64,000 bases of DNA from Monosiga brevicollis MX1 (GCF_000002865.3 NW_001865049.1:68331-132330), one strand, 5' to 3'. Counted from the stretch's first letter, positions 21,901 through 34,458 are shown. Notes: a model not told the origin generated them from the sequence alone. Numbers and translations: made by a program.

Positions 21901-23938
21901 CCCCTCGCCCGTGCCAGAAGACTCGCCCGAGCCCTCCGTTGTGCTGGTCCAGGACCGTCGCTCCTCGGCCAGCACCCTCTCCGAAACGCAGCGTCAGCAG
22001 CAGCAAAAACAGCTGTCAAGTGAAGAGCAGGCTCAAGAGGCGCAGTCGTGCGGTGAACAACACATCAACGTGCAGCGTGCATCCAAGTCGTCCACCGGCT
22101 CCACATCAGCAAATGCTTGTGATCCCAAACCCGAGGCTACGCAACTGCCCCAAGCGCCATACAATGAGCCGATTCCGGCGCCCGTGACCGTAGCTGTGGT
22201 GGTCGAACCCATCACCACCACCCTGTCGCTGGCTCAGGCCACGGCCCAGCCACTAAACGAGTCGCCGGCACGCCTGCTGCCTCGCCATGCAGGTGAAGAC
22301 ATTGCAATCAAGACCGAGGCGGTGTTTGAAAGTCCATCGCAGGTGATCAAGCCGGTTGAAGACAACTCAGCGGTGGACGAGGCAGCACTGGAGGACATGA
22401 AGATGATGCAACACATCGGCCGCGCTGGTTCTGCCGCGTCCCTGAAGCGGCAACAACATGAATTGGAGGCTGCTGCAGAGTCGGATGGCAGCCCCACAAA
22501 GTCCTCGGCTGGCGAGCCGGACGCTAGCGCGTCCGCGGCGTCCTCTGCCAGCGGCGCACTGGAATCAAGCCCGGCCGCAGCGGCCGTGGCTGGAGCTACT
22601 GGCCTCAAGCGAGGTGCAGAGTGGTTGGCCGCAACCACCGACTCGGAAGACGGCAGCGATACTGGCTCTGACGCCGATGATGGATACATGCAGATCACGC
22701 ACGGCAACGAGAAGGTTGATGCAATCTTGCAGCACCTTCAGAGCAAGCTAGATGCAGAGGGCGGCCTGCAGACTGAGTTTTCGCGACTTCAGAGCGTGGG
22801 CTTGCGTCACAAGTCCTGCGCTACCCAGGCCAATCGGGACAAGAACCGCTACCGCAATATCACGGCCTATGACCATTCGCGCGTAGTTTTGCAGGTTAAC
22901 CCGGAGGAGGGTGGTTGTGACTATTACAACGCCAACTACATTGCGGGTGCCCGCAGCCCCTCGGATTACATCGCCTGTCAGGGACCCACCAATTCCTCCG
23001 TGGACGACTTCTGGCGCATGGTATGGCAACAAAAGACGCAATGCATCGTCATGGTGACCAACTTGGAGGAACAGGGCCGTATGAAGTGCCTCAAATATTG
23101 GCCTGACCTGGCCCCGGGAGTCTCAGCCGACGACCTGCGCGCCGATGAGCTGCCCAAGCTGCAGCTTGGCCCGTATGTGGTGTTTTTCAAAGAACGCCAC
23201 GAGCACAAGCTCTGGACACAGCGCGTCTTTGAGCTGGAGCATGAAGGCGAAGGGCGTATGACCGTGACCCAGTTTCATATGACCGCTTGGCCTGACCATG
23301 GTGTGCCATCGGAACCGTCGGATCTGCTCTACTTCCGCCAGGCCATCCGTGCAGCTTTTCCCAACCCCACCTCTCCCATGCTCGTGCATTGTTCAGCCGG
23401 CGTTGGCCGTTCGGGTACCTTTATTGCCATTGATCACATGCTTCAACTTATTTTGGTACGTGTTTCGGATCTGACCGCCTCGTATTGGTAGCCGTGCGTT
23501 GGACTCGTCAGGCGCCATTTTCTTTGCTTGCATAGTCTCGATTCTTCAGATGTTGACCTCACAAATAAATGTCCACACTCGGCTTCTCCCTTCCTTAGGA
23601 CGAGGCACGGGCGGCCTCCGACGTCCCGGACGTGCGCGACGTAGTGCATGGCATGCGAGATCGCCGGAATTTCATGGTCCAAACCGAGGAGCAGTACATT
23701 TTCATTTATTTTGCCCTCGAAATGGCACTCACAGCCATGCAAGCGGTAAGAACGGATTTGCGTGGTGGCGCCTGCTCCCTTGCTGGCCGACACACTGCGT
23801 GCAGGCTCTCTAGCCCAAGATTGAGCTCAAGCGCATCATTCATGCTCACACCGTCTGCCAAATGGTCACTGCGTATAGACGGACAAGGCAGACTTGAAGA
23901 TGGCGTTGGATGAGTTCCATCAGCACACAGCTGCCTAA
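18924..23938 (+). CDS. Cytosolic tyrosine phosphatase: ankyrin, PDZ, PDZ, PTP
   Basis: Exons 18924-18962, 19103-19411, 19547-23455, 23599-23745 and 23879-23938 all join in phase 0 to 1,487 residues from the Met at 18924. Coding may extend upstream to 18375. In order: ankyrin-like repeats (about 50-200; GNSALHTAAHFGHVDVVHLL), PDZ1 (~313-400; GLLGFSVVGGIEQ), PDZ2 (~509-595; VFGFGIHGGTDHRNL), a ~600-residue Gln/Ser/Ala-rich linker, then a classical PTP domain from ~1193. The PTP motifs are intact: NRDKNRY, the WPDHG acid loop, HCSAGVGRSGTF with Cys1398 as nucleophile, and a Q-loop QTEEQY. An active phosphatase is therefore expected. Animal PDZ-PTPs (PTPN3, PTPN4, PTPN13) carry FERM domains; here ankyrin repeats occupy the N-terminus. 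No membrane segment is seen. Confidence 0.9.
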
Positions 23939-24709
23939 ATTGCAAGCTGCAGCAACCGAGTTGTCCCTCGCTTTGACTACTGGGCCAAGTCGTGCGTGTT
24001 GCCACGTACACGCTTTACACTCGTGGCCGGGAGGTCCAACAAGACTAATAATATGCCAACTCGATGCTTTGCTTGGTCTGGCTTTCCTTTTTTCTGCCTG
24101 TTTCCTTTTGCCATGCACATGAACGTGTGTGGTTTGCTGAATATTCTAATCCCTCAGGTTGTCTTTGCCTTGCAAATATGGATGATATATGTAGTCCATT
24201 TGTGGGCGCGGTGTCTCATGTAGTAGAATCTAATTGTCGTTGTGTTTTATCTGGTGTTCTGCCCTCGGTTCAGGTTGTTGGCTTAGTGGCCTTGGCATGC
24301 CCCGATGGGATGAGTGTAGGAAGCTTGTTCACGTGTTTGAGAAAAAGCGACATTCAATCGATTTGCTATACGCGCGAGATGAATTGGGTCGGAATGGCAT
24401 GTGGTGGACATAACAGGAGGCGCATTTCTTTTCAAGAGGATCGACAGTTAAGGGCGAGGGCAATGCCAAAAGAACATTACTGACGCAGACAAGCTGAGGC
24501 GATGGCTCAACTCAACTCGCGCCCTCAACTGGACTCGAAAAAAAAAAAAAAAACAACTCAGAAACAAAGAAAGCACAAGCATTTTGCCTTCTCTGATGCG
24601 CGGCCGAAGAAGATCAAGGACAGAGAGGACGGCACAGACGGCACGGAGGCGCTGGCCCTGATGGGATCACAGGCTCACGGACTCAGGTCTTGCAGCCGAG
24701 AAGGCAACT
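23939..24709. other. Convergent intergenic region
   Basis: This lies between the phosphatase stop and the EDR2-C gene end. It has a 14-A run at 24539-24552. No gene is seen. Confidence 0.45.
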
Positions 24710-25732
24710 TTACTTGCTTACCTCCGAACCGGCTTGCGCGATGACGGCATTGTGTCCCGTGGCCTGAGCCTTGCTCATGAGGAGGTCAATGGCCGCTGCA
24801 GAGAGGAGCGGTGAGTCAAAGACGTGCATGTTGGTAATGCGGTTGGTGAAGACGACACGCTCGGGCATCTCCTCGTCGGAGCGAGCCTCAATGGTTCCTG
24901 CAATGTGCAGCTGCATGTCCAGGGATTTGGCGCGGTATGACCAGATCATGTTGCGGGTGAGATAGGGGAAGAGGTGGACGTTGATGCCGGCCTCAATATA
25001 GGTGCAGTCGGCGCCCTTGGCAATGGAGCCCGTCTTGTAGATGATACAAGGCTTGCCGTTGTAGGTTTCCAGGATAGAGGGGAGGCCAATGTCTTTGAAG
25101 TTGTCGACAACGCCGATCATTTTGAAACGACCACGCATCTTCTCGTCATCAAAGGCTTCGCGACACCAGCGCGCCCAGAGATCGTGTGCAGGTTGACGCT
25201 CCACGCCCTCACCAATGGCACGAGCCGCGTCAGGACGTAGGTGGTAGTAAATGATTAGGTGTACGGTGGGACCATCGATATCACTGCTAAACATTTTGGC
25301 AGCAGCGCCCGGTAGCTGGATGTTGAGGATAAAGGTGGCGGGCACGTCCTCATGCTTCCAGTCGGCGAGGTGATCGGGCAAAGCGGGCAGGTTGATAATG
25401 GGGGCAATAGGATAGCAGCGGCGCTCGACACGAAAACAGTCCACCGCAACGGCATCATACATTTGCGGAAGAGAGAGCTCCTTTTTGCCGTTCTTCTTGT
25501 AGTCGGGGCCGCGGCGCACGCGGAAAGTGGAGCCATCCCCGACATCCCAGCCTGAGGATTCGAGGTCGTGGACGCGAAAGCCAGAGTGGCCGCCTGCGAT
25601 AAACTCGGCGGCTTCAGGAAGGGAGCCACTTTCGGTAGCTTCGACCGCTGCTGCCACGGCGTCGCCGATGAGCTTGAGGCCCCCGCTTGTTGAACTTGGG
25701 GATGTTGCCGAGCCGGCCATCTGTGTGGTCAC
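24710..25732 (-). CDS. EDR2 C-terminal domain (DUF1336) protein
   Basis: A single open exon of 340 codons. Nearly the whole protein matches the EDR2_C fold known from plant ENHANCED DISEASE RESISTANCE 2 and protist homologues. Examples are FRVRRGPDYKKNGKKELSLP near residue 70, NIQLPGAAAKMF, VHLIIYYHLRP, FKMIGVVDNF, GKPCIIYKTGS, YIEAGINVHLFPYLTRNM and a closing helix SPLLSAAAIDLLMSKAQ. In plants the domain sits behind PH and START modules and is linked to lipid binding; the biochemical role is unknown. No PH or START domain is visible here, so this is a stand-alone version. A GAG/GTAAGC donor-like sequence lies nine bases before the stop, so one more short 3' exon is possible. The start MTTQMAGSATS may itself follow an intron, since CACAG immediately precedes the second Met. 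Confidence 0.82.
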   Translation of the reverse strand: MTTQMAGSATSPSSTSGGLKLIGDAVAAAVEATESGSLPEAAEFIAGGHSGFRVHDLESSGWDVGDGSTFRVRRGPDYKKNGKKELSLPQMYDAVAVDCFRVERRCYPIAPIINLPALPDHLADWKHEDVPATFILNIQLPGAAAKMFSSDIDGPTVHLIIYYHLRPDAARAIGEGVERQPAHDLWARWCREAFDDEKMRGRFKMIGVVDNFKDIGLPSILETYNGKPCIIYKTGSIAKGADCTYIEAGINVHLFPYLTRNMIWSYRAKSLDMQLHIAGTIEARSDEEMPERVVFTNRITNMHVFDSPLLSAAAIDLLMSKAQATGHNAVIAQAGSEVSK

Positions 25733-26853
25733 ACGGTATTATTGTACGCGCGTGGCTGAGAACACCTACTGGCGTGATCGCCAGTATAGCAAGAGGGCTT
25801 GGCAACGCCGAGGTGCTTGCTCGGCAATTGGGGCGGTGCCTGCTTGACCCCCAAAGCGTAAGGTTGCAAACGCGAGGCTGGGGATGGGCACGGCTGGCGC
25901 TGTCAAGTGAGACGAGCAGCGTTGGCCCCACGTCTAAATGCGTAGACAAGAGCAAAGGCTTTTCTCATTGGACGACAGGCAGGCTACCAAAAGCACCCTG
26001 CAAGACGATAGTGCAGACCGGCGCGACGCGTGATAGGCGATGCCAATTTTGGAGGCGTCGCGAGGTGTTGGCTCATCCACTACAAGTTCAAGGCCACAGT
26101 TCAGTGAGGCACACACGGCCAGCCCAGGGGTTCATTCCAAAAGAACGACAAGACACAGCCGACCATACTCCCACAAACCCTGCTCCCCAGAGCGCAACGG
26201 AACCCAGGCCTGCATTCGCCGCACCCGGCGGCTGCCATTTCACCGCGCACACACACACCTCGTTTTTATTTTATTTTTTATTTTTGTTGTTTCTGAAGAA
26301 GAAGCAGAAGAAGAAGAAGAAAATTCCGTCTCAATGCCAACAACATCTACGATTATGTCTACGATTAAGCTGATTTCAACTACATCTTCTTCAAATGCGA
26401 CTACGTCAATTAAAGTTATTGTTCCATTGATATCTACAACAACTTGAAGTACATATGCGACAGGTGTTTTGACATCTACAATAACTTTCTACGTTTCAAC
26501 AGCAACTGCATCATCAACTGCAGCATCATCAACACCATCACAACCTCCAAAGGAGCTCCCTAAAAGCTTACATCGTTCATAACAGCAGTTTGCAACAACA
26601 CGATCGTCGTCGTCGGCTGAGGTGTGTGTGTGTGTGTGTGCGGCGTTGGCAGTGCGCGATGGCAGCGGTGGCCGGCAGCGGTGGCCGACATCGGCCAGTG
26701 AGACGAGGCGTGGTAGTTTCGGGGGGGAAATAGAATAGAAGGGGCTTGGTGTGTGTCAAGAGGGTGGTGGGCTGGTGGCAAACTCATTGGAGCGGTCTGG
26801 TATGCTTGTGCGCGTGGTAGGTCTGTGTGGCGTACGTGTGTGACACAGGTTGA
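25733..26853. promoter_or_regulatory. Divergent promoter region, low-complexity
   Basis: This separates the EDR2-C gene (-) from the glycosyltransferase gene (+). It contains T-rich and GAA-rich tracts around 26265-26325, an ATCTACAA/CTACGA-rich stretch to 26560 and a (GT)n run at about 26624-26641. Frames through it are low-complexity, and no gene is called. Confidence 0.45.
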
Positions 26854-27921
26854 ATGGCGCATCGGCACGTTCCCACGGCCGCTTCCGCGTCTGGGCCAGT
26901 GCCTGCCCCCATGCACACCGGCAGCAGCGAGCACCACCCGTCCGCCATGTCGGCGTCCAACTTTGTGGGCCGCTTAACACGCAAGTTTGATGGGTTCTGG
27001 GCCATCGCCATTGTGGCGCTCCCCGCCACCCTGCTGTTCCTGGCCCTCTGCAGCGCCCTTTTTACCACAACCCCGAGCCCGGATACGTTTCGCTCGTGCA
27101 ATAACATCGAGTGCACCCTTCAGATTCCGCGCATTATCCACCAGACGTACAAGAACAAGAATCTGCCGGAATCATGGGCAGAGACACCTGCCATCTGGAA
27201 GGAGCAGCACCCCGGCTGGAGTTATGAGTTTTGGGACGATGAACGCAACCGCAAGTTCATTGCTGACAACTACGCCTGGTTCCTGCCCCAATTCGACGCA
27301 TACCCCAACAATATCCAACGCGCCGACTCCATTCGCTATTTCATCCTCCTGCACTATGGCGGTGTCTACGCCGACATGGATATCCAGCCGATGCGCAACA
27401 TTGAACCCATGCTCGGCGACGCTGAGCTCGTCCTCCCTGAGACCCCAAACCTGGGATTGACCAATGCCTTCATGGCTAGCGTTCCAAACCACCCCTTTAT
27501 GAAACTTGTCACGGAGGAGCTCGGCCCGCACGCCAATCGCTGGTACCACTTCACGCGCCACTGGCAGATTCTTACCAGCACGGGCCCCACCTTCATCTGG
27601 AAGCTAGCTGATGAATGGGGCGGTCCATATCTTCGCGTGCCTGCCTCTGTCTGGGGCAAGTGCAAAATTTGCCAGTCCAGCTGCCCGGTTCTCCGCGACG
27701 GCTACCTGCGCCATCTCCACGGCGATAGCTGGCACAACTGGGACTCGTGGTTCTTCACCTACGTCATCTTTTGTCATCAGTATACCTTGATCCTGTTGGG
27801 CACCGCCCTCGCCCTCGCCGTGGCCATGCGTGCCAGCACCGTTGCCTGGATCCTGGCCCATCGGGAAATCGTCATGCTTAGCCTGGGCTGCTTTGTTCTT
27901 CTCATGTTCTTTCAAGGCTAA
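26854..27921 (+). CDS. Membrane glycosyltransferase with DXD sugar-binding region (GT32-like)
   Basis: One uninterrupted frame of 355 codons. A hydrophobic segment (about residues 48-70) follows a short basic cytosolic tail, as in type II Golgi enzymes. The catalytic part starts IPRIIHQTYKNKNLPESW and contains WSYEFWDDE, then RADSIRYFILLHYGGVYADMD. The final DMD is the metal/nucleotide-sugar DXD motif. These blocks define the Gly_transf_sug family, which includes yeast OCH1 and the mannosyl-inositol-phosphoceramide synthase catalytic subunits SUR1/CSH1. Two further hydrophobic segments close the protein (LILLGTALALAVAM and MLSLGCFVLLMFF). C-terminal membrane helices favour a SUR1/CSG1-like sphingolipid mannosyltransferase over OCH1. 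The acceptor is an inference. Met at residue 32 is an alternative start. Confidence 0.85.
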   Translation: MAHRHVPTAASASGPVPAPMHTGSSEHHPSAMSASNFVGRLTRKFDGFWAIAIVALPATLLFLALCSALFTTTPSPDTFRSCNNIECTLQIPRIIHQTYKNKNLPESWAETPAIWKEQHPGWSYEFWDDERNRKFIADNYAWFLPQFDAYPNNIQRADSIRYFILLHYGGVYADMDIQPMRNIEPMLGDAELVLPETPNLGLTNAFMASVPNHPFMKLVTEELGPHANRWYHFTRHWQILTSTGPTFIWKLADEWGGPYLRVPASVWGKCKICQSSCPVLRDGYLRHLHGDSWHNWDSWFFTYVIFCHQYTLILLGTALALAVAMRASTVAWILAHREIVMLSLGCFVLLMFFQG

Positions 27922-28339
27922 CCAGAGGCGACCAGACTACCAGACCAAACCCCTTACCCCTCCCTGCTTCGGCGTCTACCCACGCGACGCCACGTCGCAG
28001 TCCTTGTTACTTGCCCTTGGATTTCTTGTCTTAAGATTGTCGGGTCAATGTGGGGCTATGCGCTTAAATTGTCGCCGTTCCCCATACCTGCCCATGCGAG
28101 CCGTGCTCGCGCTTTGTCTTGTTCTTTTGTTCAATGATTCTCATCGGACCCCAGTTGAAAGGGGCTGGCTCCTCGACCCCACCCCCCGGTTGTTTGTTCA
28201 TTTGATGGCCACAAGGTGGCTTTGCGGGCCCACAATCGAACGTATCAAGCCTTTATGGAACTTCAATTCTCGTACTTGTTGCTCCTTGCCATTTTCCTCC
28301 GCCTAGAGCACAGCCAACCCGTCAACTCACGCCCAAAAC
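27922..28339. other. Convergent intergenic region
   Basis: This lies between the glycosyltransferase stop and the end of the exchange-factor gene. Nothing coding is recognised; it presumably holds both 3' untranslated regions. Confidence 0.5.
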
Positions 28340-31300
28340 TCAGATGTCTTCGCTACTGAGCAGCGGCATGAGCCCCTGGGGATCATCGTCCCGATTATCG
28401 TCGCCATCATACAACAAGGCTTGTTGCACGTGATGCAAGCACTCGTTGCGCGCTGAATCGTGGTCCATCAAAAAGGCAAACAGCCGCGTCTCGCTCGCCT
28501 CGGCTCGGCCCGGCAAGTGGACTTTGAGCGCCTGCCGGTGCTTGTCGGTTTTGCGGTCCGAAACGATGCTGCGCAAGGTAGCCCACGATGTGCGGTTGAC
28601 GCGCCCGTCCTCGCCGGTGCCCCCTGCGCCAAAAATACCCGTGTGTCCGCTACTGCCAACTGAAGCGGTCTCCCCACGCCGACGCGAAGAGCGACGCCCT
28701 TCTGATTGGAGATGATAGAACCCCCAGCAAAGACTGGCTTGGGACGGTGTAACACCCAGAAATTCTTGCGGGATGTTGCCGGCGACAATGACATCGGCCA
28801 ACTCAAAACAGTCCAGGAAGCGGTACTTGGGCAAGGTGAAAGCAGTCGGCAGCGCCTTGCGCTTACCTCCTCTCGACTCGCTGTCCAACAACTCCAACAT
28901 GACAACCATGGTGCGAAAGACGAAGAGATACACCGGCACGTGGCGCCGGGGCTTACCACGATCGTCCACGCAATTGCACCACGTCATGCCGCTGTGGTAC
29001 ATCAACTGGTGGAAGCTCTGGCTCAAGACTAAACCGGGCACGTTGATGTTGATTTCATGTTCGAAAATCTCCGTGAGCCGCGTCATATCGTTGATGTGAG
29101 ACGCCAGCCGCGTCAGACCTGACAATGCCTCTTGCACGTGCTTTTGAGTCGCCCGATCATAGTCCAGATGACTGGCCATCTCGCGCAGCAACAACGGATA
29201 CTTGAGCACGCGCTGCACAGGCTTGATCAAGTAAGACGCAAAGCTTGTGGCTTGCTCCTGACTCGGGTTACGCGCTGCCAGCAGGGCCTGAAGCTCGTGG
29301 CGTTTGCGGTCGGCAACAATCTGTGCTGCCCGCGCATGACCACTGCAGTACCTTGCATAGACACGAAATTGGTCCAGGTTGTCTTCAAAGACTTGGGCGA
29401 CCTTGGCCGCACATCGCTCTGTCACCTTGGACCGCAGCACTGCGTTCTCGTCCGCTGCAGCTTCCAAAAGCTCGGCGGTGGCTGCCTCTAGCTGCGACAA
29501 CAGCTCGCTCTGACACGCGAGCAACTGCGATAAATTCCCGAGCACCACGGCCTTCTCGTCCCGTGTCAAGATGGTTTCCTTCATCAACGGCGCGATATAC
29601 CGTGACTGCACCAGGTAGAGGTCTGCCACGTACGAGCGCTCTGTGTCAATGAGCTCTTGAATCGTGGCTTGGAGTTTATCGCGCTTGCGTCGGCGCTTGC
29701 GGTCGAGGTCGCTCAAAACATCATGCTGAATGCACCGGGCTTCGTGCTGAGACCGCTCAGTGCGGCTGCTTCGGCGCGAGCTGCGCCGCCGCACCATTGC
29801 GCGGGGCGATGCGCCGTCCTCGCTGCCCGCATCTGACACCGAGCTATGCCGCGATGATCCCGAGCCTCTGTTAGGCTCATGGCGGGGGATCGCACTCGAG
29901 CGTTCGTTGGCCCCCGTGTGCACGCCATGGGGCGGCTCCGTCATTGGCACGAGATCTGAACCAACCTCCGACCCACCAGGACTTTCAACATGCTCAGAGG
30001 TTGGGCGACCCTTTGATCGCGCAGTATGATCATTCTCTGCATCTCCCCGGTCTCGGCGCGGGGACAGTAAGGCGGCATCCTCAACCGTGAGCTGCTTCAT
30101 CAGCTTGGAGACTTCGTCTGCACTACGCACAAAGTCTGTGACCTGCCGTACAAAATCAAGGCCAGAATGGGATTCGTTGGCCGCCATGATGTCTTCTGTA
30201 CTCATGGCTGGGGGTGTTGGAGTAGATGCGCCCGGCCGCGAGCCCGCGTCCCCATGACCCAGTGTGTCGAGGCCCAAGCGCCCATCCCCTGGCAGCGATG
30301 CACCGTCGCCCATACCGGGACTGTTACCATGGCGCGGATGGCTATTGGAACGGCTTGGGGAGTTGCTCGCCAACTGCGGCGGCGGCGGCACCACCCAGCT
30401 ATCAATGCGTGCGTGCAAAGTCTCGCCTGCACCCATTTGCGCTTGGCTGGAGGAGGCGATATTTGACTTTAGGTCGACGTGATTGCTGCCACGGTCAAAG
30501 CCCCCCTCCAATTCATCGGCCAGCACAGCTGGGGCCAGCACCACGTGCTCGTCAATGAGAGCGTCCAAGCCCTGATGCGCTTCATCGTCAACGACCTCAT
30601 GCTTGGTGCGACGACTGCACTTCATGTCCATCATAATTTCTTGCCGTGCCTTGAGGCCCAGTATAATCTGCTTCAACTCCTTGGCCACGGCTGAGCGCTC
30701 ATCCACGCGCAAGAGCTGGTCACCCACCTCGAGCCCACGCAAAGCAGCACGTGACGTTGCCTCTACGGCAACGACGAACACGCCGTCATCCGGGTATGTT
30801 GCAACGGTTCCTTCATCCAAACCCAAGGGACCCGAAGCCAAGTCCGTGTCTGCTGACTCTGTGTGCTCGGCACGCGCGGCCGCAATCATCTTGAGCAGCT
30901 TATCTTTTCGACCGAGCCGAAAACCAAGCGTTTCATCGGGCTGTGTTTTTTTCAGAACCAGGCGCCGAGTGGCTCGGACGGCCAACCGAAACTCCTCATG
31001 AGCATCAGTCACGACCTCGTCCAAGGGAAACCAGCGCTCCCGGCCTCGCTCGGTCACGAGAAGAAGCAGATCGGCCGGTACCATATTTCGCTTGCGGCAC
31101 GCTGATTGCAACACATCAGCGCCTCGCACGCAGTTGGCACGATGTAAGGTCGTGTAGCCTTCACCGGGCAAGGCTACACGCACGTGATTTTGTAGCTTGA
31201 CGGTGGCCTTGCGTCTGAGGCGCGCACTCTGGTGGGGCGAAGACTGCAGCAGGTACAACAAAGCACGGCAGCACGGGCGAGCATGGTAACATCAGACGGG

Positions 31301-33833
31301 TGACAAAGAGCCTAGCCGACCAAGACAACAGATCCGTGGCGAAACTGCCAGGCTTACCGCGTTGCTTCCGATGCTATCGCGACGCGAGGCTGACGGCGTG
31401 ACGGAGGAGCCACCCGAGGCCCGAGAGAACTCTGTTCGCACAGACACATAATAGACGGCAGGGATGGTTGAGGCCCAGGTGGGAGGTAATTGAGCCTGCA
31501 AAGGGTGCCGTGATGAGAGAAAAATTGAGTCGGAGAAGTTGGTCACAAAGCTTTGTAAGACGGGGCAGGGAGGTGAGAGGGAGGTGCGCTGGCACGCACG
31601 CGAGTGCTGGGTGTGAGGCCAGCGAGCACATGCTGCACGCCCACGGGGCGGTCCGAGGCCAGGTCAGGGATCACGGTTGTAAACATTTGCAAGCGGTGAA
31701 GTTGAAGAAGAAGTTGCTCCCGGTGCTGCAGCAAGTATGCATCACTCGTATGCTGCAAGTCAAGCAGGTCGTGAGCCGGTGCATGAACGAACCTTTCCCG
31801 TGGCCTTTGGTGGATGCCGGGAAGAAAGAAAACGATCGAAGCATGGCAATGACCCGCCCTCACCTGTAGTTGTGTCATGCCAAAGTGCCGCTCAAGGTCT
31901 TGATATTCGTCTAGCGTCTGGCGCAGGGTCATGACACGATGGTGTCAGGCAACTGATTTGAAGAAGCCCAGCAAAGGACAAGGGCAGTCCAAACCTCTTG
32001 GATGGCATCCACAAGAGCATCACGGAGCTGCTGGGTACCCTTGATGCTGCCAAACTCTTGTTCGAGCATGAGTTCGAGAAGATGGGTGGCAAGTCTGGCA
32101 GCGGCAATGGTGGAAGGAAGCTGCAAGCGTGGATGAAAGGAAAGATGTGAGTTGCGTCGCTTCACCATGATGGCGTAAAAGAAGCTTGAGGAATACAAAT
32201 GAACGAAAAAAGATGCACCTTGATGGCAAGAAGACCCTTGTGCAGTACTGCGAGAAGTACCACATCGGCATGCTCGCCATGCTGGCCAACGCAGGCGTTC
32301 CGCAAATCTGTCAACCAGAGGAGATAAAGGCAGAAGAAGAAGAAGAAGAAAAGAAGCAGTGAGCGCGCTCTGCCTTCAGAGATGGACAAAGACATTGTAG
32401 AACAAACCATGTGCTTGCAAGGACAGGGCCAGTTCAGAGTTTCTGATTAGCGCAATCGGATCATCCAGCCGACCGCGTGCCGTGACCCATTCAAGATCAC
32501 TCCACGATCCTGCCTGCAAAAGTTGGTATAGTGCTTGTGAGACGCGATTTATAAACAACCCAGGCGCTGGCTACTCGGACTTTCTGACGCCAAAGGAACG
32601 CTGAAGTGGGACGGGAAAAGACATCAAGAGGCGCCAGGTTGAAGAACAAGGCTCAACATACCAAAGGCGCGTCTGCATCGGGCTGGTCGTGAGAGGGGGC
32701 GTTGGCGCGGGCAATCCATGCGATTTGCACAGCATCTGTGCCGGGCTGACTGTTCGGTGTCGTTGCAGGCCCGGGGCCAGCGCTTAAGGTCGCGGGATCG
32801 ATGGTCTGCTTTAGCGTGATCGACTTGCGATGTGGCCTTGCAGGCTGCAGTCGGGTGTCGGGGGTTACAGCTTTTGCCGCGGCAGCAGGGGATGACACCG
32901 GAGTGCTACTAAGCGTGGATGCGGGCCGACGATTCAGTTCTTGGATGTGTGCCTCCTGGTCTTGATACGCCGCTGCTACGCACAGCATGAACTGGACAGC
33001 GTCATTATATAGTGAGTGAGCCAGCCACCATCAGGCAGGTGTGAGAGTCAACGGACAAAGCTGTACATCAGCCCGCACCTCGTTGGCGTCGGGGGCAGAG
33101 ATGAAGTTCAGACCGAGGATACGATGCTGTCGCTGCTGGCGATATAGCACGAAGATCTGGCTCGCCATCTCCAACAACACGCCTGATGATAGGGGTAGCA
33201 TGAGGTAGGGATGAAGTCAAGAAGCATACGAAGGGAGAGCCATCCTGACGCACCAGGTTCAGCCAGGGCAAGATCTCGAAGGAGCTCGCCATGCTGGGCA
33301 GTCTGAAGTTGCAGCCGGTAGCATTGGCCCATACGACGGCGAATGGGCTTGCCGTGCTCATTACGTAGCTGAATGGTCAACGGCGCGAACTGGGAGAGCA
33401 AAGAATTCACAGTCAACAAGTGAGCTTGGTGTGCTTTGTACTAGGACCTTGAGCTTTGAGTATGCCTGGAGACCAGCATCGTTATTGCCCTTTCCAAAGC
33501 AGACAAGAAGAAGAAGAAGAAGCAGAAGAAGAAACAAACAAACAAACAGCGCCCGGCGCGCGCGAGCTGCCGAGGAATGATGCTCGGACCTTGAGGAGAT
33601 AGATCTTGGCCACGACCAGCTGATCGGCAATGGGCTGCCAGTGCTCTCGCTCGCCCTGATCATCCAGTTGGAAGCATTCGCACACAAGCCTGTGTTCAGA
33701 GCCGGGCCGCCATCACATGCAGTGTGAGATGTGCTGGCGCAGAACGCCACCAGCCAGCAACCCGCGAGCGGACGTACTGCGCGCAGAGCAATTTCTGTTC
33801 AATGCGATGATCATTGGGCAGAAGGTGCGCCAT
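28340..33833 (-). CDS. Rho-family GEF, TIAM-like: ubiquitin-like RBD, PDZ, DH-PH
   Basis: The 3' exon (28340 to about 31280) encodes ~970 residues. It starts with a ubiquitin-like Ras-binding region (KLQNHVRVALPGEGYTTLHR, then LQSACRKRNMVPADLLLLV). A PDZ-like domain follows (DETLGFRLGRKD, then VFVVAVEATSRAALRGLEVGDQLLRVD), then a Ser/Arg-rich linker. A DH domain comes next (IQELIDTERSYVADLYLVQS; SYLIKPVQRVLKYPLLLREM) and then a PH domain. RBD-PDZ-DH-PH order is that of the Rac exchange factors TIAM1/2. Upstream minus-strand exons from 33833 (MAHLLPNDHRIEQKLLCA) appear to belong to the same gene. They splice in phase to LVCECFQLDDQGEREHWQPI and later give LGLNFISAPDANEFMLCVAA, reminiscent of the end of an EVH1 or PH domain. 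Exons between 31300 and 32990 are helical and uncertain. The upstream exons could instead be a separate gene. Confidence 0.65.
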
Positions 33834-34458
<625 letters not shown>

